A stretch of 43,307 nt of DNA, taken from positions 1 through 43,307 of the forward strand of contig JABAZI010000087.1 in assembly GCA_018608545.1 (NCBI GenBank), read 5' to 3'. Position numbers and translations under genes: made by a program. Source of the DNA: Polaribacter sp. Its GTDB lineage: Bacteria; Bacteroidota; Bacteroidia; Flavobacteriales; Flavobacteriaceae. How positions within the stretch are numbered: the first letter of the stretch is position 1; every line of letters begins with the position of its first letter. The notes below the pieces were generated by a model that saw only the letters and a list, made by a program, of their open reading frames with translations, had not been told where the DNA came from and searched no databases. Below, in pieces: positions 1-8,072 of this stretch.

Positions 1-20
1 TGAGAATATCAGTAATAACT

Positions 21-51
21 AACCTCATATCATAGATATGAGGTTTTTTTT
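21..51 (+). terminator. Intrinsic terminator of an upstream gene outside the window
   Basis: A perfect 10-bp inverted repeat (21-30 with 36-45, loop CATAG) is followed by a T run at 44-51. It would end a rightward transcript whose gene lies left of the window, so porQ at 128 probably starts a new transcription unit. Confidence 0.8.
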
Positions 52-127
52 GTGCTATACGAATTGATTTGTGTAATAATAAAGATTATTTTCGTTAGTA
101 TTTTAATGATGGCTTGCTTAATTTTTT

Positions 128-1156
128 ATGACCTATAGGAATTTATATATTTTTATTTTTCTTTTCTCCTTTACCTCCATAAAAGGGCAAGTAGGGGGTG
201 AAGAAATATACCAGTTTTTAAATTTACCTACTTCCGCGAGACAAGTTGCTTTAGGAGGCGAAGTATTGACACTCTTGGATGATGTCAATCAGCCCATTTG
301 GAATCCATCAGTTATAAATTCGAATTTAACGGGTAAGTTTTCAGCCAACTATACAGGGTATCTAGCAGGAATAAATATTGGATCTATCTCTTATGCTAAA
401 GAAATAAATAGAAGATTTGGCGCACTTCACGGAAGTATCAAATACATTAATTATGGTTCGTTGATTGGTTCTGATGAGCAAGGAAATGAAACAGGTCAAT
501 TCAATGCAAGTGATATCGCTATTTCTATTGGGTATGCAATTTATATTCCAAAGACACATTTCTTTATTGGATCTAATTTTAGACTTATCAATGCTACGAT
601 TTCAAATTTTTCTTCTATTGGAATCTCTACTGATATTGCAATTTTATATAATAACCCTTATAAGAATTATGTACTAACGATGGTTGCAAGAAACCTGGGA
701 ACACAAATACAAACATTTAATGGAGTAAAGGAATCCCTGCCATTTAAAATAGCCTTAGGTGGTTCTTATTTATTAGAACATGTTCCGTTAAAATGGTATT
801 TTACCTTAAATAATTTACAGCAATGGAATATCTCAGTCGCAAATCCTTCAGATAGAACAACAGATTTAGAAGGTAATGTTACTGATGATAATATTGATTT
901 TATTGGTAATGCTTTTAGGCATTTAGTTATCGGTGCGGAGTTATTTCCTGAAAAAGCCATAAATTTAAGGTTAGGATATAACTTTAGAAGAGCAGCAGAA
1001 CTCAAATTACAAAATGTGAGAACTTTTAGTGGTTTTTCTTTTGGATTTGGTCTTAAAATGAAAAAACTTAAATTAAACTATGCATATTCTAAGTTCCATT
1101 CGGCAACCAATGCCAGTACTTTTAGTTTATTAATAGATTTAGATAATGTACGATAA
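128..1156 (+). CDS. porQ: Type IX secretion system protein PorQ
   Basis: PorQ is an outer membrane beta-barrel protein of the type IX secretion system, associated in the family with PorU, PorV and PorZ at the cell-surface attachment complex. The 342-residue product starts with a signal peptide (about residues 1-20, ending KGQ). The mature N terminus carries the family hallmark: a GGEEIYQFLNLP segment followed by SARQVALGG. The rest is alternating beta-strand sequence ending in a short hydrophobic strand, as expected for an FadL/PorV-like barrel. It overlaps the ORF start region of cmk, and the porQ-cmk pairing is frequent in Bacteroidota. No sorting-domain cargo gene or other T9SS core gene lies nearby, so it acts with genes encoded elsewhere. 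Confidence 0.88.
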   Translation: MTYRNLYIFIFLFSFTSIKGQVGGEEIYQFLNLPTSARQVALGGEVLTLLDDVNQPIWNPSVINSNLTGKFSANYTGYLAGINIGSISYAKEINRRFGALHGSIKYINYGSLIGSDEQGNETGQFNASDIAISIGYAIYIPKTHFFIGSNFRLINATISNFSSIGISTDIAILYNNPYKNYVLTMVARNLGTQIQTFNGVKESLPFKIALGGSYLLEHVPLKWYFTLNNLQQWNISVANPSDRTTDLEGNVTDDNIDFIGNAFRHLVIGAELFPEKAINLRLGYNFRRAAELKLQNVRTFSGFSFGFGLKMKKLKLNYAYSKFHSATNASTFSLLIDLDNVR

Positions 1157-1157
1157 C

Positions 1158-1856
1158 ATGAGTAAAATAATTATTATTGCAATAGATGGATTTTCATCAA
1201 CTGGAAAAAGTACCATCGCTAAATTAATAGCAAAAAAATACAATTATATATATGTTGATTCTGGTGCAATGTATAGGGCAGTTACCTTATTTGCAAAAGA
1301 AAATAATTTTGTAGGCAACGATTTTTTGGACACAAAACAACTAATATTCAATCTTAAACAAATATCGCTGTCTTTTAAATTTAATGAAAGTTTAGGTTTT
1401 TCAGAAATGTATCTCAACAACAAGAATGTTGAAAAAGAGATCAGATCTTTAGAAATTTCTCAGTTAGTAAGTAAAGTTTCAGCAATTTCTGAAGTTAGAA
1501 AAAAGTTAGTTTCAGAGCAACAATTAATGGGGTTAGATAAGGGGATCGTTATGGATGGAAGAGATATTGGAACTGTTGTTTTTCCAAAGGCTGAATTAAA
1601 GTTATTCATGACAGCCTCAGCAGACAAAAGAGCATTAAGACGCTATAAGGAGTTGACTGAAAGAGGAGACAACGTTCAATTTGACGATATCCTTTTTAAT
1701 GTGCAAGAGAGAGATAAATTAGATTCTACCAGAGAAGATTCACCATTGGTTAAAGCTAAAAACGCCATAGAATTTGATAATTCTAACATGGAGATTCGTG
1801 AACAATTTGAGAAAATATGTGATCTAGTAGATCGCATTGTTTCTGACAAGACCTAA
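1158..1856 (+). CDS. cmk: (d)CMP kinase (cytidylate kinase)
   Basis: Cytosolic enzyme that phosphorylates CMP and dCMP with ATP in pyrimidine nucleotide recycling. The 232-residue protein has the P-loop GFSSTGKS (residues 11-18), the substrate-binding DSGAMYRA segment (34-41), DGRDIGT (133-139) and a lid-type RDKLDSTRED stretch near residue 188, all characteristic of Cmk. An in-frame ATG at 1146 lies inside porQ. I prefer ATG 1158, one base after the porQ stop, because it gives the usual MSKIIIIAIDG start. The tight spacing implies co-transcription with porQ. Confidence 0.93.
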   Translation: MSKIIIIAIDGFSSTGKSTIAKLIAKKYNYIYVDSGAMYRAVTLFAKENNFVGNDFLDTKQLIFNLKQISLSFKFNESLGFSEMYLNNKNVEKEIRSLEISQLVSKVSAISEVRKKLVSEQQLMGLDKGIVMDGRDIGTVVFPKAELKLFMTASADKRALRRYKELTERGDNVQFDDILFNVQERDKLDSTREDSPLVKAKNAIEFDNSNMEIREQFEKICDLVDRIVSDKT

Positions 1857-1947
1857 TTCAAGCTAGATTTAGTGTCATTTTTTTAAAATCAACCTGGTGA
1901 AAATAGTGGGTAGCTTAAGTAAGAAGGAATTAATAATCGTCAGAATT

Positions 1948-2577
1948 TTAGGGGATATTTAAGAATTTATGTGTTTGAAGAGAAATTTTCCATTTTGGGT
2001 TTTTCATCACATATTCAACGATTTCTGCTGTCATTTTCTCCTTTTTACTCCATTCTGGTTGTAAAAAAAGCTGACAATTCGCACTAACTTTAACTGCTTC
2101 TTGTTCAGCAAATTCAAAGTCATTTTTGTTGTGAATAATCATTTTTAGTTCATCTGCATGAGGATATACCTCAGTCAATGGAAGTTTAGTTTTCTTGGGT
2201 GATAAGCAAAACCAATCCCATTTCCCTGAAAAGGAATAGGCTCCAGAAGTTTCTATATGTGTTTTTATATTGTTTTTTCGAAGTAATTCTGTGATATAAT
2301 CCATGGACCACATCAAAGGTTCACCTCCAGTTATAACAACTGTTTTTGCATATTTTTTCACATTTTCAACAATACTGTCTGCCTTTGTTGGTGGATGTAA
2401 TTCTGCATTCCAACTTTCTTTCACATCGCACCAATGGCACCCAACGTCACAGCCCCCAACTCTAATAAAATAAGCAGCAGTTCCAGTATGAGAACCTTCT
2501 CCTTGAATTGTGTAAAATTCTTCCATTAAAGGAAGCATAATACCCTTATCTACGAAATCTTTTGTTTTTCTATCCAT
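1948..2577 (-). CDS. queE: 7-carboxy-7-deazaguanine synthase (radical SAM)
   Basis: QueE converts 6-carboxy-tetrahydropterin to 7-carboxy-7-deazaguanine, a step toward queuosine in tRNA. The 209-residue protein has the FYTIQGEG opening (21-28), the radical-SAM cysteines Cys43, Cys47 and Cys50 spaced CX3CX2C, and the GGEP motif (84-87). It is convergent with cmk and divergent from rpsA. No queC, queD or queF lies next to it in this window, so the pathway is dispersed. A good TACCTTTG promoter element lies upstream on the same strand. Confidence 0.93.
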   Translation of the reverse strand: MDRKTKDFVDKGIMLPLMEEFYTIQGEGSHTGTAAYFIRVGGCDVGCHWCDVKESWNAELHPPTKADSIVENVKKYAKTVVITGGEPLMWSMDYITELLRKNNIKTHIETSGAYSFSGKWDWFCLSPKKTKLPLTEVYPHADELKMIIHNKNDFEFAEQEAVKVSANCQLFLQPEWSKKEKMTAEIVEYVMKNPKWKISLQTHKFLNIP

Positions 2578-2613
2578 TTATATTAAGATCAACCAAAAAG
2601 GTTTTTAAAAAGA

Positions 2614-2621
2614 CAAAGGTA
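2614..2621 (-). promoter_or_regulatory. Predicted -7 promoter element of queE
   Basis: On the minus strand the octamer TACCTTTG matches the Bacteroidota TAnnTTTG element and lies about 37 bp before the queE start. No clear TTTG box was found at 17-23 bp spacing, so this rests on the -7 box alone. Confidence 0.5.
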
Positions 2622-2691
2622 GTTTTTTGGTTATCAAGAATAAAAGGAATAATTAATTAATTCTAAAACCTTTAAAATCAAATGATTTTTG

Positions 2692-2699
2692 TAAATTTG
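2692..2699 (+). promoter_or_regulatory. Predicted -7 promoter element of rpsA
   Basis: TAAATTTG followed by C matches the Bacteroidota TAnnTTTG element. Transcription would begin near 2705, leaving a leader of about 115 nt before the rpsA ATG at 2822. A -33 TTTG box is not evident at standard spacing. Confidence 0.55.
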
Positions 2700-2710
2700 C
2701 ACTCCTTTTT

Positions 2711-2779
2711 ACGATAACGGATTTGAAAAAGGAAGTTAAAAAAACAATTTATAAAAACAACTCTTTGCGTTTTTATCGT
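2711..2779 (+). promoter_or_regulatory. Possible structured 5' leader of rpsA
   Basis: The leader holds two helices that cannot form together. A long-range 7-bp helix pairs ACGATAA (2711-2717) with TTATCGT (2773-2779). A local 8-bp hairpin pairs ATAAAAAC (2751-2758) with GTTTTTAT (2769-2776). They share 2773-2776. Autoregulation of rpsA through its leader is established in Escherichia coli; that this leader does the same is inference. Confidence 0.3.
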
Positions 2780-2821
2780 TAAAAATCTGAAAAACAATAA
2801 GATACAAAATTATTTTCAGAA

Positions 2822-4666
2822 ATGTCTGAAGAAACAAAAAACACTGAAGAGCAAGTAGTAGCTCCAGAAGTCCAAGAAACAGTTGAAGAAACAGTTGAAG
2901 AAACAATTCAAGAAACTGTAAACCCACAAGAATTTTTAGCAAACTTTAACTGGCACAAATACGAACAAGGTATTGAAGCTGTAGATGAAGAGAAATTAAA
3001 AAATTTCGAACAAGCACTAGAAGGAACTGTTGGTTTTGTAAACGAACGTGATGTAATTGAAGGAACTGTAATCAGAATTACTGATAGAGATGCAATTATC
3101 GATATCAATTCTAAATCTGAAGGAGTTATTTCTTTAAACGAATTTCGTTACAACCAAGGTTTAGCAGAAGGTGATAAAGTAGAAGTATTAGTTGACAAAA
3201 GAGAGGATTCTTCAGGTCAATTGGTATTATCTCACAAAAAAGCAAGAGTAATTAAAGCATGGGAACGTGTAAATAATGCTCATGAAACTGGTGAGGTAGT
3301 GAATGGTTTTGTGAAGTGTAGAACTAGAGGTGGTATGATTGTAGATGTTTTCGGAATCGAGGCATTTTTACCAGGTTCTCAAATTGATGTGAAACCTATT
3401 AGAGATTACGATCAATATGTTGAGAAAACAATGGAATTCAAAGTTGTGAAAATTAATCACGAATTCAAAAACGTTGTAGTATCACATAAAGCGCTTATTG
3501 AAGCAGATATTGAATTACAGAAAAAAGAAATCATTAGTCAACTAGAAAAAGGACAAGTACTAGAAGGTATTGTTAAAAACATTACTTCTTATGGTGTATT
3601 TGTTGATTTAGGTGGTGTAGATGGATTAGTTCATATTACCGATTTATCTTGGTCTAGAATTAATCATCCAAATGAAGTTGTTGAATTAGATCAAAAATTA
3701 AATGTTGTAATTTTAGATTTTGACGATAACAAATCAAGAATCCAATTAGGGTTAAAACAATTATCAGCTCATCCTTGGGAAGCTTTAAACAACGATTTAA
3801 AAGTTGGTGATAAGGTGACAGGAGAAGTGGTTGTTTTAGCTGATTATGGAGCATTTGTTGAAGTAGAACAAGGTGTAGAAGGATTGATCCATGTTTCAGA
3901 AATGTCTTGGTCAACTCATTTACGTTCTGCCCAAGATTTCGTAAAAGTTGGTGATAAAGTTGAAGCTCAAATTTTAACTTTAGATAGAGAAGATAGAAAA
4001 ATGTCTTTAGGAATCAAACAATTACATCCAGATCCTTGGACTGATATTACTACTAAATATCCAATTTCTTCAACGCACACAGGTACTGTTCGTAACTACA
4101 CAAATTTTGGTGTATTTGTTGAATTAGAAGAAGGGATTGATGGTTTAGTTTATATCTCAGATTTATCTTGGACTAAAAAAGTAAAGCACCCATCAGACTT
4201 TGTAACTGTTGGTGATAAATTAGAAGTTCAAGTATTAGAATTAGATGTAGAGAATAGAAAGTTAAATTTAGGTCATAAACAAACTCAGGACAATCCTTGG
4301 GATGCACATGAAGCTACTTATACAATCGGTTCTAAGCATGAAGGTACTATCAAAGAAAAGAATGATAAAGGAGCAGTTGTAACTTTTGCTGATGGAGTAG
4401 AAGGTTTTGCACCAACAAGATTCTTGGAAAAAGAAGATGGTTCTAAGTTGGAAAAAGGAGACACCATTGAATTTATAGTTTTAGAATTCTCTAAAGAATA
4501 CAGAAGAGTGGTTGTATCTCATACCTCTTTATTTAAAGAGCAAGAAAAAAGAAATGTGAAAGCAGCAGTTAAGAAAGCGGCAGAAGCAGAAAAAACTACC
4601 TTAGGAGATATTGGTGGTCTTGCAGATCTTAAAAAGAAAATGGAAGCTGGAAATAAAAAGAAATAA
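2822..4666 (+). CDS. rpsA: 30S ribosomal protein S1
   Basis: S1 binds mRNA on the small ribosomal subunit and assists initiation. The 614-residue product has six S1-type OB folds at about residues 76-139, 156-222, 244-312, 329-399, 416-486 and 502-568. The middle ones show the classic pattern GxVxxxxxxGxFVxL followed by GLVHISD-type segments. The N-terminal 40 residues are an acidic Glu/Thr/Val-rich tail encoded partly by 12-bp tandem repeats, and the C-terminal 45 residues are lysine-rich. It stands alone between a strong promoter element and a strong terminator. Cmk lies about 1 kb upstream, recalling the cmk-rpsA neighbourhood of proteobacteria, but here queE intervenes on the other strand. 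Confidence 0.95.
   Translation: MSEETKNTEEQVVAPEVQETVEETVEETIQETVNPQEFLANFNWHKYEQGIEAVDEEKLKNFEQALEGTVGFVNERDVIEGTVIRITDRDAIIDINSKSEGVISLNEFRYNQGLAEGDKVEVLVDKREDSSGQLVLSHKKARVIKAWERVNNAHETGEVVNGFVKCRTRGGMIVDVFGIEAFLPGSQIDVKPIRDYDQYVEKTMEFKVVKINHEFKNVVVSHKALIEADIELQKKEIISQLEKGQVLEGIVKNITSYGVFVDLGGVDGLVHITDLSWSRINHPNEVVELDQKLNVVILDFDDNKSRIQLGLKQLSAHPWEALNNDLKVGDKVTGEVVVLADYGAFVEVEQGVEGLIHVSEMSWSTHLRSAQDFVKVGDKVEAQILTLDREDRKMSLGIKQLHPDPWTDITTKYPISSTHTGTVRNYTNFGVFVELEEGIDGLVYISDLSWTKKVKHPSDFVTVGDKLEVQVLELDVENRKLNLGHKQTQDNPWDAHEATYTIGSKHEGTIKEKNDKGAVVTFADGVEGFAPTRFLEKEDGSKLEKGDTIEFIVLEFSKEYRRVVVSHTSLFKEQEKRNVKAAVKKAAEAEKTTLGDIGGLADLKKKMEAGNKKK
2876..2923 (+). repeat. 12-bp tandem repeat inside rpsA
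   Basis: Units begin at 2876, 2888, 2900 and 2912. The first two are identical (GAAACAGTTGAA), the third differs at two positions and the fourth is a partial match. They encode ETVE, ETVE, ETIQ and ETVN in the acidic N-terminal tail. The unit length keeps frame, so copy-number change would not disrupt the gene. Confidence 0.75.
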
Positions 4667-4700
4667 TTTCTTAAAATAACAGTAGATATTTATAATTTTA

Positions 4701-4731
4701 AAAAGCCGTTACAATTTGTAACGGCTTTTTC
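4701..4731 (+). terminator. Intrinsic terminator of rpsA
   Basis: A perfect 13-bp inverted repeat (4701-4713 with 4717-4729, loop ATT) ends in a T run, 35 bp after the rpsA stop. Confidence 0.9.
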
Positions 4732-4741
4732 TTGTGCTAAA

Positions 4742-4776
4742 TTTGTTTCAGCATATCATCAAATAATTTATCTTTG
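4742..4776 (+). promoter_or_regulatory. Promoter of the glmM-like gene
   Basis: TTTG (4742-4745), a 23-bp spacer and TATCTTTG (4769-4776) match the Bacteroidota housekeeping promoter. The start codon follows 17 bp downstream, so the leader is about 10 nt. Confidence 0.65.
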
Positions 4777-4792
4777 CCAAAAAATAAAAACA

Positions 4793-6184
4793 ATGACTTT
4801 AATAAAATCAATATCTGGTATTAGAGGAACTATTGGTGGTAAAACTGCCGAGAATTTAACACCAATAGATGCTGTAAAGTTTGCTGCTGCATTCGGAGCT
4901 TTTATAAAGCAACGAAATAAAGGAAAGAAAAAAATAACCATAGTAATTGGAAGAGATGCTCGTATTTCTGGTAACATGATTTCAAGCCTAGTTGCAAACA
5001 CTTTGGTAGGTTTGGCTATCGATGTCATCGATTTAGGCTTGTCTACGACACCAACAGTAGAAGTCGCAGTTCCAATGGAGAATGCCGATGGAGGGATCAT
5101 TATCACTGCTTCTCATAATCCCAAACAATGGAACGCTTTAAAGCTTCTAAATGAGAAAGGAGAATTCTTAAATGGAGAAGAGGGAGAACAGATTTTAGAG
5201 ATAGCAGACAATGAAGATTTTGAGTTTTCTGAAGTAGATGATCTAGGGTCCTACTCTCAAGATTTCTCTTATGTTGAAAAACATATTCAAGAAGTCTTAA
5301 AGTTGGATTTAGTGGATGTTGAAGCCATTAAAAAAGCCAATTTTAAAGTCGTAGTAGATGCTGTGAACTCTACAGGAGGGATCTTTATTCCTGCATTATT
5401 AAAAGAATTAAATGTGACTTGTATTGAGTTGTATTGCACACCAAATGGTCAATTTCCACATAATCCTGAACCATTAAAAGAGCACTTAACAGATATTTCT
5501 GAATTAGTTATTAAAGAAAAAGCAGATTTTGGAATTGTGGTAGATCCAGATGTAGATAGATTGGCATTGGTTTCTGAAGATGGTTCTATGTTTGGAGAAG
5601 AATATACTTTGGTAGCCTGTGCAGATTACGTTTTAGGAAAGTTAGGAGGAGGAAATACCGTTTCTAATTTATCTTCATCAAGAGCACTTAGAGATGTAAC
5701 TCAGCAACACGGAGGTATTTATACTGCAAGTGCAGTTGGTGAAGTTAATGTTGTTCATAAAATGAAAGAAACCAATACCGTAATTGGAGGAGAAGGGAAT
5801 GGAGGAATCATTTATCCAGCATCACATTATGGACGTGATTCTCTAGTGGGTGTTGCCTTGTTTTTATCCCATTTAGCGAACAAAAAAATTTCTTGTAAAG
5901 AATTGCGAGATTCCTATCCTAGCTATTTTATGAGTAAAAATAAAATACAGCTTACTCCTGAAATTAATGTCGATACCATTTTAGAAACAATGGCTTCTAT
6001 TTATAAAAACGAAGAAGTAAATACGATAGATGGTGTAAAAATTGATTTCGAAAATCAATGGATTCATTTACGAAAATCCAATACAGAACCCATCATTAGA
6101 ATTTATACTGAAGCTACTTCTCAATTAGATGCAGATACTTTAGCGATTCGGTTTATCAATGAAATTAAACAAATCATTAAATAA
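4793..6184 (+). CDS. glmM: Phosphoglucosamine mutase / phosphohexomutase
   Basis: Alpha-D-phosphohexomutase family enzyme, probably interconverting glucosamine-6-phosphate and glucosamine-1-phosphate for UDP-GlcNAc and cell-envelope synthesis. The 463-residue protein has the family signatures in order: TASHNP (105-110) with catalytic Ser107, the metal loop DPDVDRLA (251-258), the sugar-binding GGEGNGGII (332-340) and the C-terminal phosphate-binding RKSNTEPIIRIYTEA near residues 427-441. It has its own promoter after the rpsA terminator. Phosphomannomutase and phosphoglucomutase activities share this fold, so exact sugar specificity is inferred from similarity to Bacteroidota GlmM. Confidence 0.85.
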   Translation: MTLIKSISGIRGTIGGKTAENLTPIDAVKFAAAFGAFIKQRNKGKKKITIVIGRDARISGNMISSLVANTLVGLAIDVIDLGLSTTPTVEVAVPMENADGGIIITASHNPKQWNALKLLNEKGEFLNGEEGEQILEIADNEDFEFSEVDDLGSYSQDFSYVEKHIQEVLKLDLVDVEAIKKANFKVVVDAVNSTGGIFIPALLKELNVTCIELYCTPNGQFPHNPEPLKEHLTDISELVIKEKADFGIVVDPDVDRLALVSEDGSMFGEEYTLVACADYVLGKLGGGNTVSNLSSSRALRDVTQQHGGIYTASAVGEVNVVHKMKETNTVIGGEGNGGIIYPASHYGRDSLVGVALFLSHLANKKISCKELRDSYPSYFMSKNKIQLTPEINVDTILETMASIYKNEEVNTIDGVKIDFENQWIHLRKSNTEPIIRIYTEATSQLDADTLAIRFINEIKQIIK

Positions 6185-7061
6185 TCAAAGATACTTGAAA
6201 GCTATTTATATAATACCCCTGCTATTGTTGTTCAATATTTCTCTCTTGCAAGCGCAACAGACTACTGGTGTACAACAAAAAAAGAAGCCTACCAATAAAG
6301 GCAAGTTCTTTGCTCACTGGGGATGGAATTGGGCAAGTTATTCTGATTCTGACATTCGATTTAAAGGAGAAAATTATGATTTTGTTTTGTCTGATGTAAA
6401 AGCTCGTGATACTCCCTCAAAATTCTCTTTTAAAAAATATTTTGGAATAACAAATATTACCAAACCACAAACAAATTTTAGGATAGGGTATTTTTTTAAA
6501 GAAAATTATACTGTTGCTATTGGTGTAGATCATATGAAATACGTTGTAAATAACGATCAGTTTGTTGCTATAGATGGAACTATAAATATTGGTAATCCCA
6601 AGTATGATGGAATTTATAATGATCAGAATATTCAATTAACAGAAGATTTTTTGCGATTGGAACATACAGATGGTCTAAATTATTTGAACATAGAAGTAAA
6701 ACGGTTTGACAATATAGATCACTGGTTCGGTTTAAACTCTAAAAATTTTCAGATAAACTTGACTGAAGGATTTGGAGCAGGAGTTTTATATCCGAAAACA
6801 GATACGTCTTTATTAGAGAAGGAAAGACATGATGATTATCACTTGTCTGGTTGGGGTGTTTCTGCCATTGCAGGATTGAATATTTCTTTATTTAAACACT
6901 TCTATATTCAGTCTGCATATAAAATAGGTTACATTCACATGCCAGATATTAAAACATCATTAAACACATTGGAATCTGCCTCTCAAAGCTTTTTCTTCTT
7001 TCAAAACAATATTGTTGTGGGTGGAAAATTTAGATTATTTCAAAAAAAACAGTCTCGCTAG
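6159..7061 (+). CDS. Outer membrane beta-barrel protein, function unknown
   Basis: A 300-residue exported protein that I recognise only as a conserved Bacteroidota barrel-like protein. It has a hydrophobic signal segment ending LQAQQ and then many aromatic-rich alternating strands (HWGWNWASY, NFRIGYFFKENYTVAIG, GWGVSAIAGLNIS, FYIQSAYKIGY), ending in a strand with FRLF. The ATG at 6159 overlaps glmM by 26 bp and gives a long basic n-region. An in-frame TTG at 6195, 10 bp after the glmM stop, would give a compact signal peptide (MKAIYIIPLLLLF). Either start is possible. Its position implies co-transcription with glmM. No transport or enzymatic motif is visible. Confidence 0.7.
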   Translation: MKLNKSLNNQRYLKAIYIIPLLLLFNISLLQAQQTTGVQQKKKPTNKGKFFAHWGWNWASYSDSDIRFKGENYDFVLSDVKARDTPSKFSFKKYFGITNITKPQTNFRIGYFFKENYTVAIGVDHMKYVVNNDQFVAIDGTINIGNPKYDGIYNDQNIQLTEDFLRLEHTDGLNYLNIEVKRFDNIDHWFGLNSKNFQINLTEGFGAGVLYPKTDTSLLEKERHDDYHLSGWGVSAIAGLNISLFKHFYIQSAYKIGYIHMPDIKTSLNTLESASQSFFFFQNNIVVGGKFRLFQKKQSR

Positions 7062-7097
7062 AGAAATATACTATCAACATAGGTTGATTTTTATAAA

Positions 7098-7988
7098 TTA
7101 CTGAAACTCTGTTGGAACTTTATCTCTGTGCTTAAAACGTCTGTGAGACCACAAATACAACTCAGGTTGAACTTTTATGTTGTCTTCTGTTAATTTTGTG
7201 TAAGCATCAGTAATTTGATAGTCCTTGAATGTTTTGGGTGTATCTGTTATTAGTTGAAATTCAGTTTCATAATACCCTCTTTTTACTTTTCTAGTGACAT
7301 AATTGATGACTACTAAATCAAATTTCTTAGAGAGCATCTCTGCTCCGGTATGAACAGGTACTTTTATATTAAAAAAATCTCTCCAATAATATGTTTTATG
7401 AGGTTGAGGAGATTGGTCACTGAGTAAAATATAAGCTGCCTGTTTTTTGTTGTTCATGTTTTTTTGGATTCCTCTGACTGTATCAGAAGTTTTAAAACCA
7501 ATCACACCAAATTTTTCTCTTGATTTTCGAAGCCAATTTTCAAAGTACTTATTATTCAATTTTGTGTAGGCACCATAAATATTAATATCTAGAACCATGG
7601 GTAGGCTAAAAGACCATTCCCAATTCGCTTGATGTGCTCCAACCAAGGCAATATTTTTCCCATCTTCTGCAAAAGCATTCACCAATTCTGGATTTTTGTA
7701 GGTGTACCGTTTTGAAATTTGTTTTTTAGAAATAGAGAAGGCTTTCACACTTTCCATAATTAGATCTATGAAATGTTTAAAAAATTTCTTAGAAATAGTT
7801 CTCAATTCTGCATCAGATTTTTCTGGAAAAGAGAGTTTTAAATTCTCTAAAACAACTTTTTTCCTATACCCAATTATATAAAACATGAAAAGATATATAA
7901 AATCAGATTTTATGTATAAAATTCTCATTGGTAATCTCGAAAGAACCCAAATTAATGGATAAGCAATTGCAAAAACAATAAAGTTCAT
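7098..7988 (-). CDS. Lysophospholipid / lipid A acyltransferase, LpxL (HtrB) family
   Basis: Inner-membrane acyltransferase of the LpxL/HtrB family, which adds secondary acyl chains to lipid A or related lipids. The 296-residue protein has an N-terminal hydrophobic anchor (about 1-40), the catalytic HX4E motif at His119-Glu124 (GAHQANWEW), and a downstream DQSP segment that fits the acceptor-binding part of the family. A closing RFKHR segment near the C terminus is also typical. It is convergent with the barrel gene and stands alone. The acyl donor and acceptor cannot be read from sequence; a role with aminolipids is possible, so no gene symbol is given. Confidence 0.82.
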   Translation of the reverse strand: MNFIVFAIAYPLIWVLSRLPMRILYIKSDFIYLFMFYIIGYRKKVVLENLKLSFPEKSDAELRTISKKFFKHFIDLIMESVKAFSISKKQISKRYTYKNPELVNAFAEDGKNIALVGAHQANWEWSFSLPMVLDINIYGAYTKLNNKYFENWLRKSREKFGVIGFKTSDTVRGIQKNMNNKKQAAYILLSDQSPQPHKTYYWRDFFNIKVPVHTGAEMLSKKFDLVVINYVTRKVKRGYYETEFQLITDTPKTFKDYQITDAYTKLTEDNIKVQPELYLWSHRRFKHRDKVPTEFQ

Positions 7989-8060
7989 AAATACTGTTTG
8001 GTTTTTGGCAAATATCGTGTTTTAATTTAAAATGGAATAGAAATAGTTCGCCGTTTTTAC

Positions 8061-8068
8061 TATGTTTG
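8061..8068 (+). promoter_or_regulatory. Predicted -7 promoter element of the rhomboid gene
   Basis: TATGTTTG fits the TAnnTTTG consensus, but it ends only 4 bp before the first ATG (8073). The transcript would start at about 8073-8076, so the first start is unlikely unless the mRNA is leaderless; ATG 8085 would have a short leader. Confidence 0.45.
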
Positions 8069-8072
8069 TCCT

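Noticed and set aside
128-1156. A larger type IX secretion locus around porQ
   Set aside because: No por or spr core genes and no proteins with a C-terminal sorting domain occur elsewhere in the window.
2578-2640. A preQ1 riboswitch upstream of queE
   Set aside because: The predicted leader is only about 30 nt and lacks the C-rich loop and A-rich tail of a preQ1 aptamer.
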